From Anaerolineales bacterium (GTDB taxonomy: Bacteria; Chloroflexota; Anaerolineae; Anaerolineales; Villigracilaceae): a stretch of DNA of 64,000 nt. Under the pieces are notes generated by a model. It did no database searches. It saw only the letters and a program-made list of their open reading frames with translations, and was not told the origin of the DNA. The translations under genes and the position numbers were made by a program. Positions 52,322 to 59,737 of this stretch are shown here, piece by piece. The DNA lies in contig JACKAV010000006.1 of assembly GCA_020634895.1 (NCBI GenBank), forward strand, positions 1-64,000, given 5' to 3'. Every line of letters begins with the position of its first letter. The stretch's first letter is position 1.

Positions 52322-53563
52322 ATGGAAGAGATAGTTGTTGGCATCGACGTAGGCACGACCAAGGTCTGCACCCTGGTAGGACGGGTGGAGGACGATAAGT
52401 CCATCCGCATCCTGGGTGTTGGCATCGAACCGTCCGAGGGAATCCGCAAGGGCATCGTTGTGGACCTCGCCGCTGCTTCACGCGCCATCAAACGCTCTGT
52501 GGAAAAGGCTGAGGGTACGTCGAGCCTTGAGATCACCACTGCATTCGTCAGTCTGGCGGGAGCGCACGTTTCATCCATCAACAGCCGCGGCGCGGCAGGG
52601 ATTCCCAGCGGCGTCATCGAGATCCACGATATGGTGCGCGCGCTCGAACAGGCGCAGGCGATTGCCATTCCGCATGACCGCGAGATCATCCATGTTGTCC
52701 AGCGCGGAATTACGGTCGACGGGCAGGAAGGCGTGAAAACGCCGATCGGTATGCACGGTTTCAAGCTCGAAGTCGAAACGCATATCATTACCGCCGCCAG
52801 TGCCACGGTCGATAATTTACGTCAATGTGTCGGCGCCGCCGGTGTGGACATTCAACAGTTTGTGTTGAATCCGCTCGCTTCTGCGGAAGTGGTTCTGACC
52901 GAGCAGGAACGCGAAATGGGAGTGGCTGTCTGCGATATTGGCGGCGGCACAACCGACCTCGCCATTTACGTGGACGGTGATGTATGGCACACGATGGTGC
53001 TTGCAGTAGGCGGCAACCACATCACGCAGGATGTTGCGCACGGACTTCGCCTGTCGCTCTCTCAGGCGGAAGAGGTCAAGAAGCAGCAGGGACATGCCGT
53101 GAGGTCCGAGATCGGAGCCGATGAATACTTCCTCATGCGACCGTTCGGTGAGGATAAAGACATCCGCATCAATCGTCAGGACCTTGCGATGGTCATCGAA
53201 GCGCGTGTTGAAGAGACCTTTGATCTTATCCTTCAGGAGATCAAACGCTCCGGTTATGATGGTCTGCTTCCCGCCGGTATGGTGTTGACGGGCGGTACTT
53301 CGGCGCTGCCGGGTATCAGCCGCGTTGCCAGTGAAGTGCTCGGTATGCCCGTCCGCACGGGACAGCCGCAGAACCTGAAGGGACTTGTGGATAAACTTAA
53401 TTCGCCCATGTATTCCACAAGTTTTGGTTTGTTGCAATGGGCGGTCAGCATGCACGATCACCAGGTCGCATTTTCAGGCGGAGGCAAACGCCGCAAGCCG
53501 CGTGGTGATAAAAGCTCCGGCTTTGATTCTGTCAAAGGCTGGGTGAAGAGGCTGCTGCCATGA
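52322..53563 (+). CDS. ftsA: Cell-division protein FtsA
   Basis: A 413-aa actin-fold ATPase tethering FtsZ to the membrane. VVGIDVGTTKVCTLVGRVED (phosphate 1), the SHS2/1C insertion, CDIGGGTTDLAIY (phosphate 2) and LTGGTSALPG (adenosine) are present. The last residues (GWVKRLLP) are the expected amphipathic membrane-targeting helix. ATG 52322 begins the conserved N-terminus; the longer upstream frame overlaps ftsQ. Confidence 0.94.
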   Translation: MEEIVVGIDVGTTKVCTLVGRVEDDKSIRILGVGIEPSEGIRKGIVVDLAAASRAIKRSVEKAEGTSSLEITTAFVSLAGAHVSSINSRGAAGIPSGVIEIHDMVRALEQAQAIAIPHDREIIHVVQRGITVDGQEGVKTPIGMHGFKLEVETHIITAASATVDNLRQCVGAAGVDIQQFVLNPLASAEVVLTEQEREMGVAVCDIGGGTTDLAIYVDGDVWHTMVLAVGGNHITQDVAHGLRLSLSQAEEVKKQQGHAVRSEIGADEYFLMRPFGEDKDIRINRQDLAMVIEARVEETFDLILQEIKRSGYDGLLPAGMVLTGGTSALPGISRVASEVLGMPVRTGQPQNLKGLVDKLNSPMYSTSFGLLQWAVSMHDHQVAFSGGGKRRKPRGDKSSGFDSVKGWVKRLLP

Positions 53564-53570
53564 AATATCC

Positions 53571-53617
53571 ATTCACATGACTGCATGTGTTATGAGAAAA
53601 GATTCACAAGTTGTGAA
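53571..53617. promoter_or_regulatory. Tandem palindromes upstream of ftsZ
   Basis: CACATG-ACTG-CATGTG (53574-53589) and TTCACAA-G-TTGTGAA (53603-53617) lie between ftsA and ftsZ. Both begin with ATTCACA, and the copies are 31 bases apart, about three helical turns, as in a tandem operator. No resident regulator in this window is an obvious partner. Confidence 0.5.
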
Positions 53618-53693
53618 ATTGATTCGTTATTAACCCTGTTAAAAAAACGTATTCTCGTTTAAGATTAGGCATATTCCTTGCCAGGAGGAACAA

Positions 53694-54860
53694 ATGGACA
53701 CGAACAAAAGAAACCTGCAAACCGAAGCCTTCGCCCGCATTAAAGTGATCGGCGTTGGCGGTGCCGGACAGAATGCCGTCAACCGCATGATGGAGGAAGG
53801 CATTCAAGGCGTTGAGTTTATTGCTGCCAATTCAGATGCGCAGGCGTTGACCCTTTCGCGCGCTCCCATCCGCGTGCGCCTCGGCGATAAGATCACGCGT
53901 GGTCTTGGCGCAGGCGGCGACCCTGAGATCGGACGCAAAGCCGCGGAAGAATCCTCCGACGAACTCTATAACGTGCTCAAAGGCGCGGACATGGTCTTCG
54001 TCACGGCGGGTATGGGCGGCGGTACCGGAACCGGTGCAGCTCCTGTTGTTTCGCAGATCGCGAAGGAATGCGGCGCGTTGACCATCGGCGTTGTGACCCG
54101 TCCGTTCACCTTTGAAGGCGGCAAGCGTTCGCAATCCGCTGAGGCGGGCGTGGCGAAGATGAAGGAACACGCGCACACGCTCATTTCCATTCCCAATGAC
54201 CGTTTGCTTCAACTGGCGGATAAGAAATCGTCCCTGCAGGATGCCTTCCGCATGGCGGATGAAGTTCTGCATCAGGGTATTCAAGGCATCTCCGAATTGA
54301 TCACCATCCCCGGTTTGATCAACCTCGATTTTGCGGATGTGCGCTCGATCATGTCCGAGGGCGGCGCGGCATTGATGGCGGTTGGACGCGGCTCCGGCGA
54401 AGATCGCGCCAAGGCTGCGGCTGAGCAGGCTATCTCCAGCCAGTTGCTTGACATCACCATCGACGGCGCGCGCGGCGTGCTCTTCAACGTCACCGGCGGT
54501 TCGAACATGACTCTCTTCGAGGTCAACCAGGCGGCTGCCATTATCCGTGAGACGGCTCACCCGGATGTGAACATGATCTTCGGTGCTGTCATCGACCCGA
54601 GCATGGGCGATGAGATCCGCGTCACCGTGATCGCCACCGGCTTTGAGCGCAGTGGTGTAGCGCGCCGCGTACTTGAACGCATTCCGCGCACCAACGAGAG
54701 ATCCACTCCTGCGGCAGGCTCCCTTTTCACCCCGCGCCCGAGCGAATCGGTGACAGCCAATACCGAAACCCGCTCCTCTGCGGACGTGAAGTCCCAGCCA
54801 CTGCCGAGCATCAATAACGACGATCTCGATGTCCCGACCTTTTTGAGAAATCGAAGATAG
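53694..54860 (+). CDS. ftsZ: Cell-division protein FtsZ
   Basis: A 388-aa tubulin homologue forming the Z ring. It has the N-terminal VIGVGGAGQNAVNRM, the GTP signature GMGGGTGTGAAPV near residue 105 and the T7 loop NLDFADVRSIM. A Ser/Thr/Pro-rich linker (about 320-372) leads to the C-terminal peptide DDLDVPTFLRNRR, the site binding FtsA. GGAGG 7 bases before the ATG. The 130-base gap after ftsA carries the palindromes and probably its own promoter. Confidence 0.96.
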   Translation: MDTNKRNLQTEAFARIKVIGVGGAGQNAVNRMMEEGIQGVEFIAANSDAQALTLSRAPIRVRLGDKITRGLGAGGDPEIGRKAAEESSDELYNVLKGADMVFVTAGMGGGTGTGAAPVVSQIAKECGALTIGVVTRPFTFEGGKRSQSAEAGVAKMKEHAHTLISIPNDRLLQLADKKSSLQDAFRMADEVLHQGIQGISELITIPGLINLDFADVRSIMSEGGAALMAVGRGSGEDRAKAAAEQAISSQLLDITIDGARGVLFNVTGGSNMTLFEVNQAAAIIRETAHPDVNMIFGAVIDPSMGDEIRVTVIATGFERSGVARRVLERIPRTNERSTPAAGSLFTPRPSESVTANTETRSSADVKSQPLPSINNDDLDVPTFLRNRR

Positions 54861-54876
54861 AAATTTTGAAATAGGA

Positions 54877-54908
54877 GAGGCAGTCACCTTAAAGTGGCTG
54901 CCTCTTTT
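54877..54908 (+). terminator. Terminator of the dcw cluster
   Basis: GAGGCAGTCAC/GTGGCTGCCTC (one G-U pair) is followed by TTTTGCTTT. It ends the cluster after ftsZ. Confidence 0.88.
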
Positions 54909-54994
54909 GCTTTAACACCTGACATATCTGCAAACCAAAATTATAGAGAGGAATGTAAAATACTAAAAATCACAAACACATATAGGAGGGGGCT

Positions 54995-55207
54995 ATGAAA
55001 AAGCAAACCCGAAAACAGAACAAAAGAAAAGAATTCTTCGAGCCGGTTAAGGTCTTTTTTGCCTTACTTGTTGTGTTCTTTTTTCCAGTGGCATTCCCAC
55101 AACACAAGGCGGCAGATAGTAAGCTGATTGATACCATTCCAGCATTAAATCCCTTTGCTCACACTGCGGATGCCTGTCCATTCAAGTGTGTTGAATGTGA
55201 AATATGA
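54995..55207 (+). CDS. Small basic membrane protein, 70 aa
   Basis: A 70-residue ORF with a very strong ribosome site (TAGGAGGGGG, 5 bases before ATG). The first 20 residues are Lys/Arg-rich, one hydrophobic helix follows (about 21-36, FFALLVVFFFPVAF), and the C-terminal half ends with a cysteine cluster CPFKCVEC. Not recognised. It overlaps the next ORF by ATGA. Could be a leader of the island or a secreted/anchored peptide; no function is claimed. Confidence 0.55.
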   Translation: MKKQTRKQNKRKEFFEPVKVFFALLVVFFFPVAFPQHKAADSKLIDTIPALNPFAHTADACPFKCVECEI

Positions 55208-55326
55208 AGAAATTAAATCATCGACGTGAGGTACGGTTGATTTTACAACCTGGGAATGGATATCAGTTCGTAGATGGCGGTGATACTGGATATGGTATGC
55301 TGGCGCCCATTGAAAAACTACCATAA
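55204..55326 (+). CDS. Small ORF, 40 aa, translationally coupled
   Basis: A 40-residue frame beginning in the ATGA overlap with the preceding small gene and ending 10 bases before the ribosome-site-driven start of the next. It starts MKKLNHRREVRLILQ and contains FVDGGDTGYG. Its position, right before an immunity-like gene, matches that of the broken C-terminal fragments elsewhere in the island, so it may be a degraded gene end. Otherwise unrecognised. Confidence 0.4.
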   Translation: MKKLNHRREVRLILQPGNGYQFVDGGDTGYGMLAPIEKLP

Positions 55327-55336
55327 AGGAATTACG

Positions 55337-56035
55337 TTGAACACAACATTTGTACAAATTATTCAAGAAAAATTTGAGTTCTTAATAAAAAATTATGGCT
55401 TTGCATTGGTTTCTACAACAGAATCTCCAGGAGACCATCAGTGGGAAGGCAAGGTAATATATGCAACTTCTACAACATACTTAACCGCTGAATGTACGCG
55501 CGGTGAATCGCCATTGATTCATATCAGTAGAGTCAAGGATAATCCCACCCCTCCAAAAATATTAAAAGGCACAGGATTAATGTATCTCGACTTGATTTAT
55601 GAATATATGGTATTGGAAAATAATGAAAGAGAAATTGTAGTGTCCATTAAATTGGAAGATAGGGAAAAAGCAGAGCAGATTGCTCATAATGCACATTTGA
55701 ATCTGCATTCCCAATTTTTGAAAATTAAAGATTATGGTGAACAGCTGGCTGCGCGTATGAGCGTATATGGAGAGTTATTAAGAAAGTATGCCGAACCATT
55801 CCTTTTAGGAGATTTTTCGTTCTGGGTAGATATGCATGAGTATTCTGTGGCGAAAAAAATTGCTCAATCTGTAAGATCTGGTTATATAAATTTTGGTTTT
55901 TACGAAAATGGTACACTGAAATCCTATGGGAAAAAACAATATGAGGAAAATCGAATGGATTATCTCGATAAACTAAAAAAGCACGTTTATCGAGGTTCCC
56001 TGGAGTACATCGAAAAATTAAGATCAGAGGGATAA
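55337..56035 (+). CDS. Immunity-like protein, first of the island
   Basis: A 232-aa soluble protein. The N-terminal FVQIIQEKFEFLIKNYGF resembles the beginning of the other two small island proteins (I..F.FL...Y.F). The centre has YGELLRKYAEPFLLGDFSFW. Low-complexity acidic/aromatic content, no enzyme motif and no signal peptide, as in immunity proteins of polymorphic toxin systems. TTG start, chosen because AAAGGA lies 6 bases upstream; the longer frame from 55274 has no ribosome site. Function inferred, not proven. Confidence 0.5.
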   Translation: MNTTFVQIIQEKFEFLIKNYGFALVSTTESPGDHQWEGKVIYATSTTYLTAECTRGESPLIHISRVKDNPTPPKILKGTGLMYLDLIYEYMVLENNEREIVVSIKLEDREKAEQIAHNAHLNLHSQFLKIKDYGEQLAARMSVYGELLRKYAEPFLLGDFSFWVDMHEYSVAKKIAQSVRSGYINFGFYENGTLKSYGKKQYEENRMDYLDKLKKHVYRGSLEYIEKLRSEG

Positions 56036-56045
56036 TAATTGTGCC

Positions 56046-56310
56046 ATGTTTAGCAGTGGGGTATATTGTCCGCAAGGGGATGATGAAGGTTATCCTCTAA
56101 AACTTGGGATTGTGGTCATGCCGTCCGGATCGAGTCGCAGGAAGCTAAAGTTCCTGGAATAAATTTCGGGGTGAATATATTTTTGACGTAATATACAGTC
56201 CTGATGTGAAAGTCAAAAACTCTTTTCGCGCTAATGAAATTAGATGGCTAATGGAAAACGCAAAGGATTATGGATATGTACGTGTTGGCAATAGTTGGAT
56301 ATTACCTTGA
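56046..56310 (+). pseudogene. Broken C-terminal gene fragment (first)
   Basis: Two overlapping frames read like parts of one protein: 56046-56162 (MFSSGVYCPQGDDEGYPLK...) and 56149-56310, open without a start, ending KDYGYVRVGNSWILP. The reading frame changes near 56150. The fragment ends 21 bases before the next immunity-like gene. The final GYxxVGNSW block recurs in the second fragment. It may be the decayed C-terminus of a toxin whose immunity gene follows. Confidence 0.45.
56049..56093 (+). repeat. Diverged repeat, copy A
   Basis: Bases 56054-56093 match 57621-57660 in 33 of 40 positions (core TTGTCCGCAA). The reading frame is the same in both copies (SG.xCPQxDxEx), so these are homologous gene pieces. 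Confidence 0.65.
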
Positions 56311-56330
56311 AAGTTTTGGAGGAGGTTTAG

Positions 56331-56813
56331 ATGTCTGTAGATAAACTGCTCAGAATTATAGAAAAAAGCAAATTTCAAGATTTTCTCAATGTGCATGACT
56401 TTAAGTTGGTATATAAAAACCATGAAAAAAGAGGTGGAATTCAAGATGGCTACTCAGTTGGATTCGAATCCCATGAATGTAAGCTTGGGTTTTATTTGGA
56501 AGCTTCGATTGGAGTTTCCGTAATCCCTAAATTTTCTGATTGGGAGACTACAGCATGGATTGATTTAGATTACGTAATATCGTATTTGCGTAAACAACCA
56601 ATAAAACGGGATAATACGAAAAAGAATCTTAACGCAAATCGGTTTTATGATGAAATCTTAGCCAATATCCTGTCAGATCTTGCTGAGGAATTTGAACCGC
56701 TATTCAACCAGATAATAAAAATGTTCAAGGATGAGAGCGTGGTAGATCAATGGAAGCCTGCATTAGAACAATATATTAAGGAGGACGCTCGACGAAGATA
56801 TTCTCTTGGTTAG
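56331..56813 (+). CDS. Immunity-like protein, second of the island
   Basis: A 160-aa soluble acidic/basic protein with GYSVGFESHECKLGFYLE near residues 42-60 and a C-terminal helix FEPLFNQIIKMFKDESV...RRYSLG. The third island protein shares the same layout (YSVGLESKNCRILFYREL, FEPLAKQIIKMFSS, RRYPSKR), so the two are paralogues. A strong GGAGGAGG ribosome site is present. Unrecognised family; immunity protein of a polymorphic toxin is the best guess from arrangement. Confidence 0.55.
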   Translation: MSVDKLLRIIEKSKFQDFLNVHDFKLVYKNHEKRGGIQDGYSVGFESHECKLGFYLEASIGVSVIPKFSDWETTAWIDLDYVISYLRKQPIKRDNTKKNLNANRFYDEILANILSDLAEEFEPLFNQIIKMFKDESVVDQWKPALEQYIKEDARRRYSLG

Positions 56814-56833
56814 TTCTTTTGAAATCAATTTAG

Positions 56834-57046
56834 GCTATTGCGCAAGAATTTTATCTCAGAGGCCACTATAGTTATGGTGATTTTAATTTACCTTTCGAAG
56901 TCAACATTAAACTATTAATATCTGATAGAAGTTTCTGCTCATACAATAAATTCTGTGAGTGAAGAAGTAAATGTGTACTGCGAAAATATGTACATGTGTG
57001 TGGCTATGAACAGGTAGGTAATAGCTGGGTTTTGATAAAACCATAG
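56834..57046 (+). pseudogene. Broken C-terminal gene fragment (second)
   Basis: An open frame without start reads EFYLRGHYSYGDFNLPFEV..., is broken once by TGA at 56960-56962, and continues in the same frame to ...GYEQVGNSWVLIKP, stopping at 57046. Its ending matches the first fragment (GYVRVGNSWILP). It too ends about 16 bases before an immunity-like gene. A single in-frame stop suggests recent decay. Confidence 0.45.
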
Positions 57047-57062
57047 TCTTTTTGGAGGTTTT

Positions 57063-57527
57063 ATGCTATTAGAAGATTCGTTGATAATGATTAAGAAATA
57101 TTTCTTGTTTTTATTCGAACAATATAATTTTCGTATTGTTTTTGTAAAAGAATTTCGACTCGATCATTACTCTGTTGGTTTAGAGTCAAAGAATTGCAGA
57201 ATCTTATTTTATAGAGAACTTTCGGGTTGGAATATATTCATAGGAACCTTAACATCTGACTTTGAAAATGAAATAGGTGATTGGGTGCTTTTCGAAAACC
57301 TATTGTTTTACTTGACAAAAAAAGAGATTAATAAAAGCAGCTTTTCTGGAAAATCTTATAAGGAGCGAGTAATTGCATCATTAGAAGATACTGCTGCAGA
57401 GTTTGAGCCATTGGCAAAACAAATAATAAAAATGTTCTCCTCATCTGAGGAGAAATCTAGATGGAAGGCGGAATATGATAAATTGATTCGTGAAGAAACT
57501 CAGCGTCGATATCCCTCAAAGCGCTAA
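57063..57527 (+). CDS. Immunity-like protein, third of the island
   Basis: A 154-aa paralogue of the protein at 56331: FLFLFEQYNFRIVFVKEF near the start, HYSVGLESKNCRILFYREL, IGDWVLFENLLFYL, then FEPLAKQIIKMF and a basic end RRYPSKR. GGAGG 5 bases before the ATG. The shared core surrounded by different N-terminal parts is the pattern of diversifying immunity genes. No enzyme motif. Confidence 0.55.
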   Translation: MLLEDSLIMIKKYFLFLFEQYNFRIVFVKEFRLDHYSVGLESKNCRILFYRELSGWNIFIGTLTSDFENEIGDWVLFENLLFYLTKKEINKSSFSGKSYKERVIASLEDTAAEFEPLAKQIIKMFSSSEEKSRWKAEYDKLIREETQRRYPSKR

Positions 57528-57666
57528 TGTTCAAAATCTTCCCTTTGATATTATTCAGTACAAGACTTGGTTGGATGGTGCCCTGTTAGCGGACACCCAA
57601 GCAATATGGAGTGAGTTTTGCAGTGGGCTACCTTGTCCGCAAAGGGATAATGAGGCTTATTCATAG
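57490..57666 (+). pseudogene. Broken gene fragment (third), overlapping the immunity-like gene
   Basis: From a GTG at 57490 a 58-residue frame runs through the end of the third immunity-like gene in the +1 frame: NLPFDIIQYKTWLDGALLAD, then SEFCSGLPCPQRDNEAYS. It has protein-like composition and ends with the repeat shared with the first fragment. No immunity-like gene follows, so this appears to be the last, decayed unit of the array. Confidence 0.35.
57616..57660 (+). repeat. Diverged repeat, copy B
   Basis: The partner of 56049-56093; 33 of 40 bases are shared over 57621-57660. Confidence 0.65.
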
Positions 57667-57715
57667 AATGAATTAATGACAATATTGAGGGAGGTATAAC
57701 AAAATTCATTTATGC

Positions 57716-57721
57716 TAAAAT
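57716..57721 (+). promoter_or_regulatory. -10 box of the two-gene membrane operon (leaderless)
   Basis: TATGCTAAAAT (extended -10, TAAAAT core) ends 6 bases before the ATG at 57728. Confidence 0.55.
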
Positions 57722-57727
57722 ATCCTT

Positions 57728-58177
57728 ATGAACGCCAAACTCCCCGACCTGACCGAACGGCTCAAAACACCGCCTGCGCATTATTCCTATCGTAAACATC
57801 GCAAACAGGTAATGCGGCAGATCGTCCTGCCGGTGATATTGAGCGCAATAGCCCTTGTTGCACTGATCGTGTGGATCAGCATTTCCACCTTCACACAGGG
57901 CGGCGACGTGGGACGCTGGGCAGCCATCTCCACGATCTGGGTTGTTATCCCCATGCTGATCGGCGGACTGGTCGTACTTGCCATTCTCGTCGGTCTGATC
58001 TACGGCATGTCCCGCCTGCTGAATGCCCTTCCGTATTACACCGGCATCGCACAGGACTACATCCTGCTCGCGCGCGGATATATCCTGCGCGGGGCGGATT
58101 TGGCGGTCAAACCCATCTTTGCCATTAATGAGTGGCTTCAATCTGCTAGAGCCTTTTTTGAAAGGATGACTCCATGA
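57728..58177 (+). CDS. Small two-helix membrane protein
   Basis: A 149-aa protein with two long hydrophobic segments (about 30-55 and 74-98) and a cytoplasmic N-terminus rich in His, Arg and Lys (HYSYRKHRKQ). The C-terminal 50 residues are amphipathic (LARGYILRGADLAVKPIF). Not recognised. It overlaps the next gene by ATGA, so the two products are probably made together. GC-rich, unlike the island just upstream. Confidence 0.65.
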   Translation: MNAKLPDLTERLKTPPAHYSYRKHRKQVMRQIVLPVILSAIALVALIVWISISTFTQGGDVGRWAAISTIWVVIPMLIGGLVVLAILVGLIYGMSRLLNALPYYTGIAQDYILLARGYILRGADLAVKPIFAINEWLQSARAFFERMTP

Positions 58178-58365
58178 AAAATACCCGTTTACTTTTGGGC
58201 GGCGCACTGCTCGGCGCGGTGACTGGTCTGGTCGCTGCCATGCTTCTCAACCGCCGCGCCGAAAAGAACGAAAGCGAAACCGCCATCACCGCGGGCGAAG
58301 GCATCAAGCTTGGCGTATTGGTCTTTGGCTTGCTTCGCGCGATCTCCTCCCTCGGCGACGACTAA
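58174..58365 (+). CDS. Small glycine-zipper membrane protein
   Basis: A 63-aa protein with one Gly/Ala/Leu-rich helix (LLLGGALLGAVTGLVAAMLL), followed by an RRAEKNESE turn and a second less hydrophobic segment ending GLLRAISSLGDD. It resembles YtxH-like small envelope proteins in style but lacks a firm match. Coupled by ATGA to the upstream membrane gene; a terminator follows. Confidence 0.6.
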   Translation: MKNTRLLLGGALLGAVTGLVAAMLLNRRAEKNESETAITAGEGIKLGVLVFGLLRAISSLGDD

Positions 58366-58389
58366 TTGACAACCCACCACAGATGAATG

Positions 58390-58417
58390 ACCGAGGCTTG
58401 GCACCTCGGTTTTTTAT
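58390..58417 (+). terminator. Terminator of the small membrane operon
   Basis: ACCGAGG/CCTCGGT with a 7-base loop is followed by TTTTTATTTC. It lies inside the frame extending upstream of the next gene, which argues for that gene starting at 58459. Confidence 0.85.
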
Positions 58418-58458
58418 TTCGACATTCGCTTTTAACCTTCAACCTTAAACCCTTACTC

Positions 58459-59730
58459 ATGGACTCTATCTCCAAACAGACATACCGACGATTTCTCCTC
58501 GGCTCACAGGGACTTTGGCCTGGTCGCCGCTACCGGAGCCTTACCGGCACCGAATCCGCTTTGCGCCAGATGCAAGCCTTGCAGCTCGACCCGCTGGTCA
58601 TGGTCGCCCGCAGCCAGGATATCGCCATGTACGGGCGTGTCCTCGATTACAAACCGGACCTGCTCTACAAAATGGCATACGACAAACGCAAAGCCTTCGA
58701 TTACGGCGGCTGGTTGATGATGTACCCCATGCAGGAGTTCCCTTATTGGCAGTTGCACATGCAGCGGCGCAAGGAAAAAGGTCTGCGCTGGGAACACTTT
58801 GCCCACCCGCCAAAGAAAGTTATGGACTTTGTGTTGGGCGAATTGCGTGAGAAAGGTCCGCTGGGAAATCGTGACATCGAAGGCGACGCCATCAAAGAGT
58901 GGAGCTATCGCGGGCGCAAGGAAACGTCGGTGACGTTGTTCTATCTCTGGCTGGTGGGTGAAGTGATGATCTCCAGCCGCAAAGGCTTCGACCGCATCTA
59001 CGACCTGCGTGAACGCGTCCTGCCGTCTGAATATGATTACAAAGTATCCGTCGATGAAGCAGAGGATTATTTCGGCAAGAAGCACATCGCTTTTTCTGGC
59101 ATTGCGCGTGAGCCTTCATGGAAGACCGGCTTGGGTGACTTTATCCATCGTAAGATATCGATAAAAGAAGGCAGGGATCGCATCGAGAGGCTCATCGAAA
59201 AGGGCGAGGTCTCGCGGGTGCGAGTCGAAGGCTTCAAGGAAAACTTCCTCATCTTAAACAGCGATCAAGCCCATCTGTCGAAGCTGGAGGCGGGGCGCGT
59301 CCCGAAGGAGTGGAAGCCGAAAGGTTCGACCACGCTTGAAGAGGTCACTTTCCTCGCGCCGTTGGAGATCGTCAGCGCCCGCGGACGTGCCAAAAAAGTT
59401 TTCGATTTTGATTATGTATGGGAGGTCTACAAACCTGCGCATCAACGCAAGTGGGGCTATTACACGCTGCCGATCCTTTACGGTGATGATTTGGTTGCCC
59501 GCCTCGACCCGAAACACGACCGCACAACGAACACGCTGCATATCCTCGGCTTCTGGCTGGAAGACGACGCGCCAAAGGACGGTGATTTTGTCAACGCGCT
59601 TGCCAATGGATTGAAACGCTTCGCCGATATGATCGGTGCGGTGAGGATCGATCTGGGCGGCGTGAAACCTGCCAAACTACGAACGGAGTTGAAGACGAAG
59701 CTGAAAAAGTTTGGCTTCCAAAGTAAGTGA
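58459..59730 (+). CDS. AlkX/YcaQ-like winged-helix DNA glycosylase family protein
   Basis: A 423-aa protein of the HTH_42/YcaQ (AlkX/AlkZ) family. It has the conserved start RRFLLGSQGL, then MQALQLDPLVMVARSQDIAMYGRV and a Trp-rich middle (YPMQEFPYWQLHMQRRKEKGLRWEHF), and a C-terminal FDFDYVWEVYKPAHQRKWGYYTLPILYGDDLVAR-type block. E. coli members excise bulky or cross-link-type base lesions. The QxD-type arrangement here (QLDPL) is closer to YcaQ/AlkX than to AlkZ with QxQ. Substrate untested. ATG 58459; no ribosome site is clear. Confidence 0.78.
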   Translation: MDSISKQTYRRFLLGSQGLWPGRRYRSLTGTESALRQMQALQLDPLVMVARSQDIAMYGRVLDYKPDLLYKMAYDKRKAFDYGGWLMMYPMQEFPYWQLHMQRRKEKGLRWEHFAHPPKKVMDFVLGELREKGPLGNRDIEGDAIKEWSYRGRKETSVTLFYLWLVGEVMISSRKGFDRIYDLRERVLPSEYDYKVSVDEAEDYFGKKHIAFSGIAREPSWKTGLGDFIHRKISIKEGRDRIERLIEKGEVSRVRVEGFKENFLILNSDQAHLSKLEAGRVPKEWKPKGSTTLEEVTFLAPLEIVSARGRAKKVFDFDYVWEVYKPAHQRKWGYYTLPILYGDDLVARLDPKHDRTTNTLHILGFWLEDDAPKDGDFVNALANGLKRFADMIGAVRIDLGGVKPAKLRTELKTKLKKFGFQSK

Positions 59731-59737
59731 GGTAAGC

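Larger units (their letters stand above)
54910..57710. other. AT-rich accessory island
   Basis: Base use changes sharply after the ftsZ terminator. The line 55381-55440 has 21 G/C in 60, against about 42 in 60 for a line of ftsZ. Codons are A/T-ending. The island holds five small ORFs, three of them immunity-like, and broken gene pieces. It ends just before the membrane protein gene at 57728. This points to horizontal acquisition. Confidence 0.7.

Noticed and set aside
54910..57710. A prophage or insertion sequence as the source of the AT-rich island
   Set aside because: No integrase, transposase, terminal inverted repeats or attachment-site duplication could be found; acquisition is plausible but the vehicle is not visible.
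58387..58458. An upstream start for the AlkX-like gene at 58387
   Set aside because: It would place the start inside the terminator hairpin of the preceding operon; the family N-terminus begins at 58459.
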